Shown here in pieces: positions 16,868 through 24,717 of a stretch of 64,000 nt of DNA (its first letter is position 1; each line of letters opens with the position of its first letter). The position numbers and the translations under genes are program-made. This stretch comes from an uncultured Pelagibacteraceae bacterium (GTDB lineage: Bacteria > Pseudomonadota > Alphaproteobacteria > Pelagibacterales > Pelagibacteraceae): assembly GCA_902576115.1 (NCBI GenBank), contig CACGUE010000001.1, positions 62,001 to 126,000 of the forward strand, in the 5' to 3' direction. The notes under the pieces are model-generated. The model had not been told where the DNA came from. It worked only from the letters and a program-made list of their open reading frames with translations, and made no database searches.

Positions 16868-18337
16868 TTATGGTAAACAATCCAGATAAGTATCAAGATC
16901 CCATTGTGTTGTTGCACCTAAGAATTTTTCCCACTCATCTCGTTTGTACCAATTAAATACTTTATACATTTCATCTGGCATTGATGATTTTATTACTTCA
17001 TCTTCCGCCAATCTATCTAAAGCTTCACCTAAACTTAGTGGAAGTTTTTTAACATCTTTACCAGCTTTTTGAGCTTCATATATATTTCTAGACTCAGGTT
17101 TGGCTGGTTTCATTTTTTTAGATATTCCTTCATCACAAGCTTTAAGTAATGCTGCACCTAATAAATATGGATTATGCATAGAGTCAACTGATCTGTACTC
17201 GAATCTACCTGGAGCAGATACTCTTAGACCACATGTTCTATTTTGATAACCCCAGTCAGCATATACTGGCGCCCAAAAACCTTGATCCCATAATCTTCTA
17301 TATGAGTTCACTGTCGAAGAACCAATTGCTGTTAAAGCTGGTAAGTGTTTCATTATCCCTGCTATTGATTGTAATCCAATCTTTCCAGGCAATTGCATAT
17401 CCTTAGTATCTGGCATGAAAGTATTTGTTCCGCCTGATACATAACTAAACACTTCTTCTACACCTGGAAGTTTTTTGTTACCCAATTTGTTTACTGATAC
17501 TTTTCCACCTTTCCACAAAGACATGTTGGTGTGACATCCACTTGCTGAAACTCCCATAAATGGTTTAGTCATAAAGCAAGCTATAAGATTATGTTCTCTT
17601 GCTACTTGAGCACAAATTTGTCTATACGTTGATAATCTATCAGCATTTCTTAAAACATTATCAAATGTCCAGTTAAGCTCTAATTGACCAGGAGCATCTT
17701 CATGGTCACCTTGGATCATATCAAGACCCATCGCTTTTGCGTATTCAATAACCTTCATAAACACAGGTCTTAATGATTCAAATTGATCAATATGATAACA
17801 GAAAGGTTTTGAGAAACCTTGTCCAGTTGGAGTTCCGTCAGGATTTTTTGTTAACCACATCATTTCAGGCTCTGTTCCAACTCTTAATTCTAATCCATGT
17901 TTCTTTTTGAACTCATTCATGAAAATTCTAAGATTACCTCTGCAGTCACTTGTTAAATGACCACCTGGATTTTTTCTTTCTTCTCTATTTCTAAAACATG
18001 TTACAAAAACTCTTCCAACTCTCTTATCCCAAGGCAATTGAACAAAAGTTTCTGGATCAGGTATTCCTACCAATTCCATAGCTTCTGGACCATAACCAAT
18101 ATAATTATTATGACGATCTAAAAATAAGTTTGCTGTTGCTCCATAAACCAATTGAAAACCTTTTTCTGCAGTTCTTTCCCAGTGGTCTGCTGGTATTCCT
18201 TTTCCAACAACTCTTCCAGTTACTGAAATAAATTGATAATATATATAAGTAATTCCTAATTCGTTTATTTTTTCTCTAACTTTTTTGACGAGTTTAGCTC
18301 TACCTGGTTGGTTTACGTGTTTTTCAAGATCCGTCAT
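16868..18337 (-). CDS. Second glutamine synthetase family protein
   Basis: A 489-residue ligase paralogous to, but clearly distinct from, the 441-residue one at 9951-11276. Active-site segments are complete: RVGTEPEMMWLT, QGDHEDAPGQLELNW, SASGCHTNMSLW and APGRFEYRSVDSMHNPYL. The first 120 residues hold the usual beta-grasp with PDPETFVQLPWDKR. A GGGGGAAG-like purine-rich ribosome site precedes ATG 18337. Its position just before mgsABC and after an FAD oxidase-like gene suggests use of an amine rather than, or as well as, ammonia. Which of the two paralogs makes glutamine and which gamma-glutamylmethylamide is not decided by sequence. Confidence 0.83.
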   Translation of the reverse strand: MTDLEKHVNQPGRAKLVKKVREKINELGITYIYYQFISVTGRVVGKGIPADHWERTAEKGFQLVYGATANLFLDRHNNYIGYGPEAMELVGIPDPETFVQLPWDKRVGRVFVTCFRNREERKNPGGHLTSDCRGNLRIFMNEFKKKHGLELRVGTEPEMMWLTKNPDGTPTGQGFSKPFCYHIDQFESLRPVFMKVIEYAKAMGLDMIQGDHEDAPGQLELNWTFDNVLRNADRLSTYRQICAQVAREHNLIACFMTKPFMGVSASGCHTNMSLWKGGKVSVNKLGNKKLPGVEEVFSYVSGGTNTFMPDTKDMQLPGKIGLQSIAGIMKHLPALTAIGSSTVNSYRRLWDQGFWAPVYADWGYQNRTCGLRVSAPGRFEYRSVDSMHNPYLLGAALLKACDEGISKKMKPAKPESRNIYEAQKAGKDVKKLPLSLGEALDRLAEDEVIKSSMPDEMYKVFNWYKRDEWEKFLGATTQWDLDTYLDCLP

Positions 18338-18404
18338 TCTTCCCCCTTTGAATTTTCAGATCAAAAAGGTAACTGAAAAAAAAACGTTTGTCTACTTAGA
18401 TAAA

Positions 18405-19733
18405 TTAGCTCCAAGGAAACGGACTGTTCGATGTTGGATGAAGTTTGCCTTTTTCATATCTATCGAACCTGAACGGTTTTAGTAATTCACTTTCTTGACC
18501 TAAAATTTCTTGCGCAACAAGGTGTCCAACACCTATCATTTTATAACCATGATTTGCATCTGCAATCATGTAAACATTTTCAAAAAATCTATCGAATATC
18601 GGGAATGAATCTGGAGTTAAACAACCCAATCCTCCTGATGGTCCTTTTCTATACAAATGAGATTTACCAACAAAACGTTTCTGAATATGTGCAAGTGCCG
18701 AAGTCCACATATCAGAAAATTTATCAGTAGTTTGATATTCAGGAGAGTCTATTCCATATGGATCAACATTAACTTCATCAAAATGTTTTTGAACAATATA
18801 AGGCGACGTTCCACCTTGAACTCCCAAACCTTCAATATCAGGTTTATAATAAATACCCCATAAGTCTTCTGTAATTATTTTACCATCTTTATCAGAATAA
18901 AGTGGAGCATCTGTATCAACATGGATTACTGGAGGTGCTTTACCTTCATTTGTTTTTAAATAGTCTGCATCCACACCTAATACACCTTCTTGTAAAAACC
19001 AGTACTTCCACATTTCAACTTCATGCATTTTTCCATTTTTAGCATCTTTTATGTTTGTTGTTTTTGGCAACTCCAACATATTCCAAAAATCTCTTACCCA
19101 TGGTCCTGCTCCAATTACTACCTGATCACAATCAATTGTTCCTTTGTCTGTAACTACGCCAGTAATTGCATTGCTGTTACTTCCTCTTTTAAAACCTGTA
19201 ACTTTTACTCCTTTGTGAACGTTTACACCGTTCGAATTTGCTTTTTTCTCTAATGCTTTAATTGAGTCTTTGTTAAATGCATATCCACCTTTTTTTTCGT
19301 GTAAAACTGAAGTAATACCTTTTGCTTGCCAATCACTGAAAATTCCTTGCATATATTTCATGCAATCTTTTTCACCTTCTATAAATTCTGACTCATATCC
19401 AATAGCTTTTTGTTGTTCGTAGATACTTGCAACATCTTTATGCATAACTTCTGGAGAAATTTGCATATAGCCAACTGCATTATATCTAAATGCCTCTGGA
19501 TCACTTTCCCAAACACTAACTGAATGAGCCATTAATTCTCTCATTGCTGGTTGAAAATAATTATTTCTAACAACCCCACATGCAATTCCACTTGCACCTG
19601 CTGCAGTATCTTTTTTTTCTAGGACAACTACATCGTTTGGATTTTTATATTTTTCGGAAAGTTTCCAAGCAGTACTTAACCCGTGAATTCCTCCACCAAT
19701 TATGACAACTTTTGCTTTTGTCGGTAACGACAT
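18405..19733 (-). CDS. FAD-dependent amine/amino-acid oxidoreductase (DadA / sarcosine oxidase beta-like)
   Basis: A 442-residue D-amino-acid-oxidase-fold flavoprotein. The dinucleotide motif GGGIHGLSTAWKLSEKY begins at about residue 12, and the C-terminal FAD loop is ADANHGYKMIGVGHLVAQEI. It lacks THF-binding and partner domains, so it is a single-subunit oxidase or dehydrogenase. Members of this family oxidise N-methylated amines or amino acids; the location between tdm and the glutamine-synthetase/mgs genes fits an N-methyl substrate. Eighty-nine bases separate it from the regulator-like gene upstream. No clear ribosome site precedes ATG 19733. Confidence 0.82.
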   Translation of the reverse strand: MSLPTKAKVVIIGGGIHGLSTAWKLSEKYKNPNDVVVLEKKDTAAGASGIACGVVRNNYFQPAMRELMAHSVSVWESDPEAFRYNAVGYMQISPEVMHKDVASIYEQQKAIGYESEFIEGEKDCMKYMQGIFSDWQAKGITSVLHEKKGGYAFNKDSIKALEKKANSNGVNVHKGVKVTGFKRGSNSNAITGVVTDKGTIDCDQVVIGAGPWVRDFWNMLELPKTTNIKDAKNGKMHEVEMWKYWFLQEGVLGVDADYLKTNEGKAPPVIHVDTDAPLYSDKDGKIITEDLWGIYYKPDIEGLGVQGGTSPYIVQKHFDEVNVDPYGIDSPEYQTTDKFSDMWTSALAHIQKRFVGKSHLYRKGPSGGLGCLTPDSFPIFDRFFENVYMIADANHGYKMIGVGHLVAQEILGQESELLKPFRFDRYEKGKLHPTSNSPFPWS

Positions 19734-19820
19734 GTAAGAACTTTAATTTTTTAGCAAAGGAAAGAATATAATAATTTTTATATATAATTTATATAAATTC
19801 TAAATATTTATGAGATTTTT

Positions 19821-19856
19821 ATTTAAAAACTCAAATTTTTGAGAGTTTTTAAATAT
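19821..19856 (-). terminator. Probable terminator after the tdm operon
   Basis: On the minus strand, AAAAACTC pairs with GAGTTTTT around a ten-base loop, and AT pairs extend the stem to 12 (ATTTAAAAACTC with GAGTTTTTAAAT). The T-run is formed by the descending arm. The stem is AT-rich and includes the stop codon of the small regulator-like gene. It would separate tdm transcripts from the FAD oxidase gene. Weaker than the terminators at 11461 and 23616. Confidence 0.5.
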
Positions 19857-20173
19857 TCGTTAAATTCATTTACAAAATTCTGTGTGGGTAAAACATACTT
19901 TTTTCTATGGTCATTTCCGGTTTTCTCGAGATAAAAAAATTCTTTATCACATGCTTCTTTGATCATTAGTGCAGATTTCGGTCTAGAGGTTTTAAAAAGT
20001 CTAGTCTTGAGTTCTTCGACAGATAAGTTTTCATTTAACTTATAGGAATTCATTACAATTAGCATCATATGATAATGTGAAGGAGATTTTCTGAAAAAGT
20101 AATTACTGGATGTATGGGATAGTTTCATTTGATCTTCCCAAAATTCCAGTAAATCTTTTGATGATTTTGACAT
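19823..20173 (-). CDS. Small winged-helix-like protein coupled to tdm
   Basis: A 116-residue basic, all-helix-looking protein with a plausible winged-helix arrangement: LMLIVMNSYKL-type helix near residue 35, NLSVEELKTRLFKTSRPKSA as a turn plus recognition helix (about 47-66), then KEACDKEFFYLEKTGNDHRK with the wing YVLPT (about 80-98). MarR/PadR-type proteins look like this, and I judge it a likely transcription regulator, not proven. Its ATG overlaps the tdm stop by one base (TAATG), so it is made together with Tdm. A 14-base palindrome upstream of tdm is a natural candidate operator. Confidence 0.55.
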   Translation of the reverse strand: MSKSSKDLLEFWEDQMKLSHTSSNYFFRKSPSHYHMMLIVMNSYKLNENLSVEELKTRLFKTSRPKSALMIKEACDKEFFYLEKTGNDHRKKYVLPTQNFVNEFNEYLKTLKNLSF

Positions 20174-22512
20174 TAAGATTTTACACGTGTTTTTTGAGGA
20201 TCGTAATGTGGAAAACCAACAATTTTAGCAGGTATTCTTTTTTGATGTCCGTCAATTTTCCCAACTTCAACATTCATACCTATTTCTGAATGACCTACAT
20301 CAATTCTACACAATGCAATATTTTTATTCAAAGTAGGAGATAAACATCCGCTTGTAACTACGCCAACTTGGGATCTTCCAATATGAACGCAATCACCGTG
20401 ATTAGCTTTTTCTTTGCCTACAAGTTCTAATCCAACTAATTTCTTTTGCGGATTTTCTTTTCTCTTTATTAATGCTTCTTTACCAATGAAATCTGTTGTT
20501 TTTGTTTTTAAAGGAACCGTAAATCCAACACCAGCTTCAAACGGGTCAACTTGGCCGTCAAATTCATTGCCAAATAATATTAGACCAGCTTCAATTCTTA
20601 ATAAATCTAATGCTCCAAAACCAGCGGGTATTAACCCTTCATCTTTTCCAAATTCCATAAGCACATCCCAAACTGCTGGTGCATCAGAAGGATGACACCA
20701 TATTTCATATCCTAATTCGCCAGTGTATCCAGTTCTAGAGACAATTAATGGAATTCCACTAAGCTCTTTTACTCTGCAGATTGTAAACCTAAACCATTGT
20801 AATTCTGAAATAGAAGGTTGTGTTGGTGGAGTAAAAATAAACTTTTCTAAAATTTTTCTACTATTTGGTCCTTGTAGAGAAATATTATTTATTTGATCAG
20901 TAGAGTTTTTAACCAAAACATTAAATTTTTTCTTTTTTGCCTGTTCTTTTAACCATTCACCTGCGTATTCATCACCACATACCCATCTAAATCCATGATC
21001 ACTCATTTTTAATAATGTTCCATCATCGAACATTGAACCATTTTCATAACACATCGAAGAATAAACTATTTGTCCGACTGACAATTTTTTTACATTTCTA
21101 GTTAAAGTATAGTCCATCAATTCTTCTGCATCTGGACCAAGTATTTCAAATTTTCTTAATGAAGATAAGTCTATTAAAACTGCTTTCTCTCTACATGCGG
21201 TGTATTCATTTATTACTCCATGTTTAGTGTAATCATTAGGTAGCCAATATCCTCTAGCATCAATAAAGTTTCTTGTTAATTCAGAAGTTCTTTCGTGAAA
21301 CCCTGTATTTTTTGTTAGTTTTAATTCTGAATCTGGTTTCATTCTGAATGCAAACGATTTTGTAAATTCCTTTTTTTTTTCATATGTTCTAACAAAAATA
21401 TCAGTAGGGTTCCATGAATTACATGGATCTATATCACTTGGACAGGCCGACGTTCCACAAGTTAAATCTTTTAAAGCTCTTAATATTACATAATCTCCAG
21501 GTCTAGCAAATGACTCGTCAGAAAGTACAGTATTTAAACCTCCTGCCGAAGTATTAAAAAATAAATTTATAGCGTGCCATCCTTTTTGTCTTTTAACGCC
21601 AAAATTTTCCATTGCACCACTTAAGTTATCTGAGCAATTTGGATGCCCAAAATAACCAGCATCTTCATAATACTTTGATGTACAAGCAAGATTAAAAGTG
21701 TCATGTCTACCAACAGTATCTCTTATTACTTCTACTAAAGGTTCATGATCTGTATCATAAAATTTTGAATATAATCCTGGTCCTGGAAAAGTATTACCCA
21801 TAAAGGTTCTAGTTGTTTGCCAATCTAAACCTTTCTCAACACCTTTACCTAATTTAGCTGTATCAAAAGCAACAAAATCTGAACATTGTCTACCAGTTGG
21901 ACAAATTATTTGAATATAATCTCCTTCTTTAACTTCAAAAGAAATTGCTGATTGTTTTGCAATATTTTTTTCGTCTAGAGGATCAAAAATTGGATCTGGA
22001 ATTATTCTATGTTCTTTATAATCTATAATATTATTTCTTTTAATAAATAAAGTTAACTCTGTAGGAGGGTTTTGTTCATGAACCACCATATCATTGCCAG
22101 GGGCTGCAAAAATACAATAACATTTATCTTTTGAGGATATTTTAATTTTTTCTCCTGGTGGAGTGTCTTTATCAAAAAGAATTGAAGATTTAGAATTTAC
22201 AATTTTAAGATTTCTTTTTTCTAATTGACGCAATGCAATTTTTGAACTTTCTTCATTTCTACTTAAAATTTTAATTATATCATTTTCTGATTTAGAAGAT
22301 TTTAAATTTAAAATCGATGGATCTGAATTTCCATCCGAATTAAAAACAACTATTTCGCAAATTTGATTTCCTTCATTATTAATAATTTCAATTTCATCAT
22401 CTGGAAAAATCTGAACTCCTGTAAGTCCACCACCATTAATTATATATCTTTCAACTCCAGGTGGTAAAACATTTAAGCCAGGTTCATTTATTCTTAAATT
22501 TTCTTCTAACAT
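20173..22512 (-). CDS. tdm: Trimethylamine N-oxide demethylase
   Basis: A 779-residue fusion. The N-terminal half (to about residue 380) is a DUF1989 region with the metal-site cysteine segments CPTGRQCSDFVAFD, CTSKYYEDAGYFGHPNCSDN and DLTCGTSACPSDIDPCN. The C-terminal half is a GcvT/aminomethyltransferase THF domain (RKFEILGPDAEELMDYTLTR, SRTGYTGELGYEIW, FGALDLLRIEAGLILFGNE). This arrangement is characteristic of Tdm, known from Methylocella and marine alphaproteobacteria, which converts TMAO to dimethylamine and formaldehyde, the latter captured on THF. It is divergent from the tmoXWV transporter genes across 141 bases. The product dimethylamine has no dedicated oxidase in this window. Confidence 0.87.
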   Translation of the reverse strand: MLEENLRINEPGLNVLPPGVERYIINGGGLTGVQIFPDDEIEIINNEGNQICEIVVFNSDGNSDPSILNLKSSKSENDIIKILSRNEESSKIALRQLEKRNLKIVNSKSSILFDKDTPPGEKIKISSKDKCYCIFAAPGNDMVVHEQNPPTELTLFIKRNNIIDYKEHRIIPDPIFDPLDEKNIAKQSAISFEVKEGDYIQIICPTGRQCSDFVAFDTAKLGKGVEKGLDWQTTRTFMGNTFPGPGLYSKFYDTDHEPLVEVIRDTVGRHDTFNLACTSKYYEDAGYFGHPNCSDNLSGAMENFGVKRQKGWHAINLFFNTSAGGLNTVLSDESFARPGDYVILRALKDLTCGTSACPSDIDPCNSWNPTDIFVRTYEKKKEFTKSFAFRMKPDSELKLTKNTGFHERTSELTRNFIDARGYWLPNDYTKHGVINEYTACREKAVLIDLSSLRKFEILGPDAEELMDYTLTRNVKKLSVGQIVYSSMCYENGSMFDDGTLLKMSDHGFRWVCGDEYAGEWLKEQAKKKKFNVLVKNSTDQINNISLQGPNSRKILEKFIFTPPTQPSISELQWFRFTICRVKELSGIPLIVSRTGYTGELGYEIWCHPSDAPAVWDVLMEFGKDEGLIPAGFGALDLLRIEAGLILFGNEFDGQVDPFEAGVGFTVPLKTKTTDFIGKEALIKRKENPQKKLVGLELVGKEKANHGDCVHIGRSQVGVVTSGCLSPTLNKNIALCRIDVGHSEIGMNVEVGKIDGHQKRIPAKIVGFPHYDPQKTRVKS

Positions 22513-22544
22513 TTTAAATCAATGATTACTTATGCTTAAGAATA

Positions 22545-22558
22545 AATCAGTACTGATT
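22545..22558. promoter_or_regulatory. 14-base perfect palindrome between tdm and tmoX
   Basis: The sequence AATCAGTACTGATT is a perfect inverted repeat with four G/C positions, uncommon in this AT-rich intergenic DNA. It lies 33 bases upstream of the tdm ATG and 34 bases upstream of the tmoX -35 element, where a dimeric regulator could control both directions. Operator function is inferred from position and symmetry only. Confidence 0.45.
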
Positions 22559-22591
22559 AATTGTATATATAAATTTTAATACCAACTTATG

Positions 22592-22620
22592 TTGACTGTA
22601 TGATTAAATTTAAGGATACT
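22592..22620 (+). promoter_or_regulatory. Sigma-70-type promoter of tmoX
   Basis: The -35 TTGACT (one mismatch) and -10 GATACT (two mismatches) are 17 bases apart. The predicted start is about 27 bases before ATG 22654, and the leader contains the strong ribosome site AGAGGAGA at 22641-22648. Good spacing and a real leader make this believable. Confidence 0.55.
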
Positions 22621-22653
22621 TACGTACTTAATATATTAAGAGAGGAGAAATAA

Positions 22654-23598
22654 ATGAAGAAACTTTTATCAATAATTTCTGCTTTTTTGATTACATTTGC
22701 TCTAAGTTTTACAGGTGCAAATGCAGATAAAAGCGGAGTTGTTAAAATCCCAACACACAATTGGTCAAGTCAATTAGTTGGAGCTGAAGTTGTTGGTGAA
22801 TTACTAAAAATGGTAGGTGAGAAAGTAGAGTATATTAATATGGACTCACAAGCAGTATACCAAGCAATGGCAGACGGTGATATTGATCTAGTTCATGAAA
22901 TTTGGGAAGGTGCGTTTGGAGCATCCTATGAGAAAGCAAAAGCTGGTGGTGGAATTGAAGAAATTCTTACTCACGATGCAGTAACTAGAGAGGACTGGTG
23001 GTATCCAAACCATGTTGAAAAACTTTGCCCTGGTCTACCAGATTGGAAAGCTCTAAATAAATGTGCAGATCTTTTTGCAAGAGCAGACTCTGGAGGTAAA
23101 GGAGTATTTATCGGTGGTCCTGTTGATTGGTTAAAACATGATGCTGAAAAAGTTGAGGCTCTAGGAATGAACTTCATGGTTAGAAATGCAGGTTCTGCAG
23201 ATGCAATTTGGGCTGAATTAGATGCAGGTGTAGCTCAAGGAAAAGCTGTAGTTGTGTTTAACTGGTCACCAAATTTCATCGGAGCAAAATATCCAGGTAA
23301 GTTTGTTGAGTTCCCTAAACATGATCCGGCTTGTACAAAGGATCCTTCATGGGGAATCAATAAAACTGCACTTTATGATTGTGGAAACCCAGCAAGTGGT
23401 TATTTAAAATTAGCAGTTAATGCTGATTTCAAAAAAAATCATCCTGCGGGATATAAGTTGTTAAAACAGATGAATTTTTCTGGTCCAGACATTGATAAAA
23501 TGGCTAACTACAAGGACACGGATGGTTTAGAAGTATCAGCAGCTGCTCAAAAATGGTTAGATGAACACAAATCTAAATGGAGCAATTGGATTAAGTAA
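22654..23598 (+). CDS. tmoX: TMAO/glycine betaine-type ABC substrate-binding protein
   Basis: A 314-residue periplasmic binding protein of the OpuAC/ProX family. The signal peptide runs to about residue 24 with cleavage after ANA. The mature part has the family's aromatic-box elements, for example THNWSSQLVGAEVVGELL, IDLVHEIWEGAFG, EDWWYPNH and VFNWSPNFIGAKYPG, whose tryptophans cradle a quaternary ammonium or N-oxide group. Divergent tdm suggests TMAO as ligand, as in TmoX of roseobacters; SAR11 homologs are also reported to take glycine betaine and relatives, so the substrate range may be broad. A strong ribosome site and a downstream terminator fit high-level expression of the binding protein alone. 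Confidence 0.85.
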   Translation: MKKLLSIISAFLITFALSFTGANADKSGVVKIPTHNWSSQLVGAEVVGELLKMVGEKVEYINMDSQAVYQAMADGDIDLVHEIWEGAFGASYEKAKAGGGIEEILTHDAVTREDWWYPNHVEKLCPGLPDWKALNKCADLFARADSGGKGVFIGGPVDWLKHDAEKVEALGMNFMVRNAGSADAIWAELDAGVAQGKAVVVFNWSPNFIGAKYPGKFVEFPKHDPACTKDPSWGINKTALYDCGNPASGYLKLAVNADFKKNHPAGYKLLKQMNFSGPDIDKMANYKDTDGLEVSAAAQKWLDEHKSKWSNWIK

Positions 23599-23615
23599 TT
23601 TTTAGTCTATTTAGA

Positions 23616-23656
23616 AACGAACCGACATAATCTTAAGTCGGTTCGTTTTTTTTTTA
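23616..23656 (+). terminator. Intra-operon terminator after tmoX
   Basis: An 11-pair perfect stem AACGAACCGAC / GTCGGTTCGTT with a 10-base loop, followed by a run of ten or more T residues broken by one A. It lies 18 bases after the tmoX stop and 33 bases before tmoW. Partial read-through here would give more binding protein than membrane components. Confidence 0.9.
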
Positions 23657-23688
23657 TTTTATGTTAAGTTCTCTTAACTTTATTTATT

Positions 23689-24717
23689 ATGGACGATCAA
23701 ATCAAAATTTCATGTTCAAATATTTGGAAATTATATGGAGAAAATCCAGAAAAGTTTTTAAAAGAAAATAATAATAATCCATCAACCGAACAATTAAAAT
23801 CAAATAAATATATACCTGCGGTTAGAGATGCATCTATCGATGTAAAAACTGGAGAAATATTGGTTATTATGGGATTGAGTGGATCTGGTAAGTCAACATT
23901 ATTAAGATGTATGTCTAAACTTATTCAACCAACTGATGGTCAAGTTTTTTTTGAAGGTAAAGATTTATTAAAAGCTAGCGATAAAGAGTTAATCGAAATA
24001 AGACGACATAAAATGGGAATGGTATTTCAGCATTTTGCTTTATTACCTCATAGAACAGTTTTACAAAATGTTGCATTTCCTTTAGAGGTGCAAGGAATAG
24101 AGCCTATTAAAAGAGAAAATAGAGCAAAAGAGGTCATTAAATTAGTTGGTCTTGAAGGTAGAGAAAAATATTATCCTAGAGAACTTTCGGGTGGTCAACA
24201 ACAGAGAGTTGGACTAGCAAGGTCTTTAGCGGTTGAACCAGATGTTTGGTTTTTAGATGAACCTTTTTCAGCTTTAGATCCATTGATTAGAAAAGAGATG
24301 CAAAACGAGTTTTTGAGACTTCAAAATATGCTTAAAAAGACAATTGTTTTTATAACCCATGATTTTGATGAAGCTATACGATTGGCAGATAGAATAGCAA
24401 TAATGTATGAAGGATTAATAGTTCAAGTAGGCACTCCTGAAGAATTAATCACAAAACCAGCTACTGATTATGTTGCAGAATTTACAAAAGATATTCCTAG
24501 ATCTAAGTTATTAAACGCTGAAAGTGTTATGAATAATGAGGATAAAAAACTCTATGATAATACCGTTAACTTTAAAGAAAAGATTGAAAAAATTGCATCA
24601 AAAGTTTTAAAGTCCGAAGGATCTTACTCTGTTATTGATGAAAATAAAAAAGTTATTGGTTCATTAAGCAAAAAAGAAATAATCAAAGCTTTATTTGCAG
24701 AAGATAAGAATGAATAA
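23689..24717 (+). CDS. tmoW: TMAO/betaine ABC transporter ATP-binding protein
   Basis: A 342-residue ABC ATPase of the ProV/OpuAA type. Walker A is GLSGSGKST (about residue 64), Q-loop VFQHFALLPHRT, signature LSGGQQQRVGLARSL, Walker B VWFLDEPFSALD and switch histidine in FITHDFDEA. After the nucleotide-binding domain comes only a short single CBS-like tail (about residues 275-342, ending VIDENKKVIGSLSKKEI), shorter than the paired CBS module of osmosensing OpuA, so osmotic gating may be reduced. It overlaps the permease gene by eight bases. Confidence 0.9.
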   Translation: MDDQIKISCSNIWKLYGENPEKFLKENNNNPSTEQLKSNKYIPAVRDASIDVKTGEILVIMGLSGSGKSTLLRCMSKLIQPTDGQVFFEGKDLLKASDKELIEIRRHKMGMVFQHFALLPHRTVLQNVAFPLEVQGIEPIKRENRAKEVIKLVGLEGREKYYPRELSGGQQQRVGLARSLAVEPDVWFLDEPFSALDPLIRKEMQNEFLRLQNMLKKTIVFITHDFDEAIRLADRIAIMYEGLIVQVGTPEELITKPATDYVAEFTKDIPRSKLLNAESVMNNEDKKLYDNTVNFKEKIEKIASKVLKSEGSYSVIDENKKVIGSLSKKEIIKALFAEDKNE

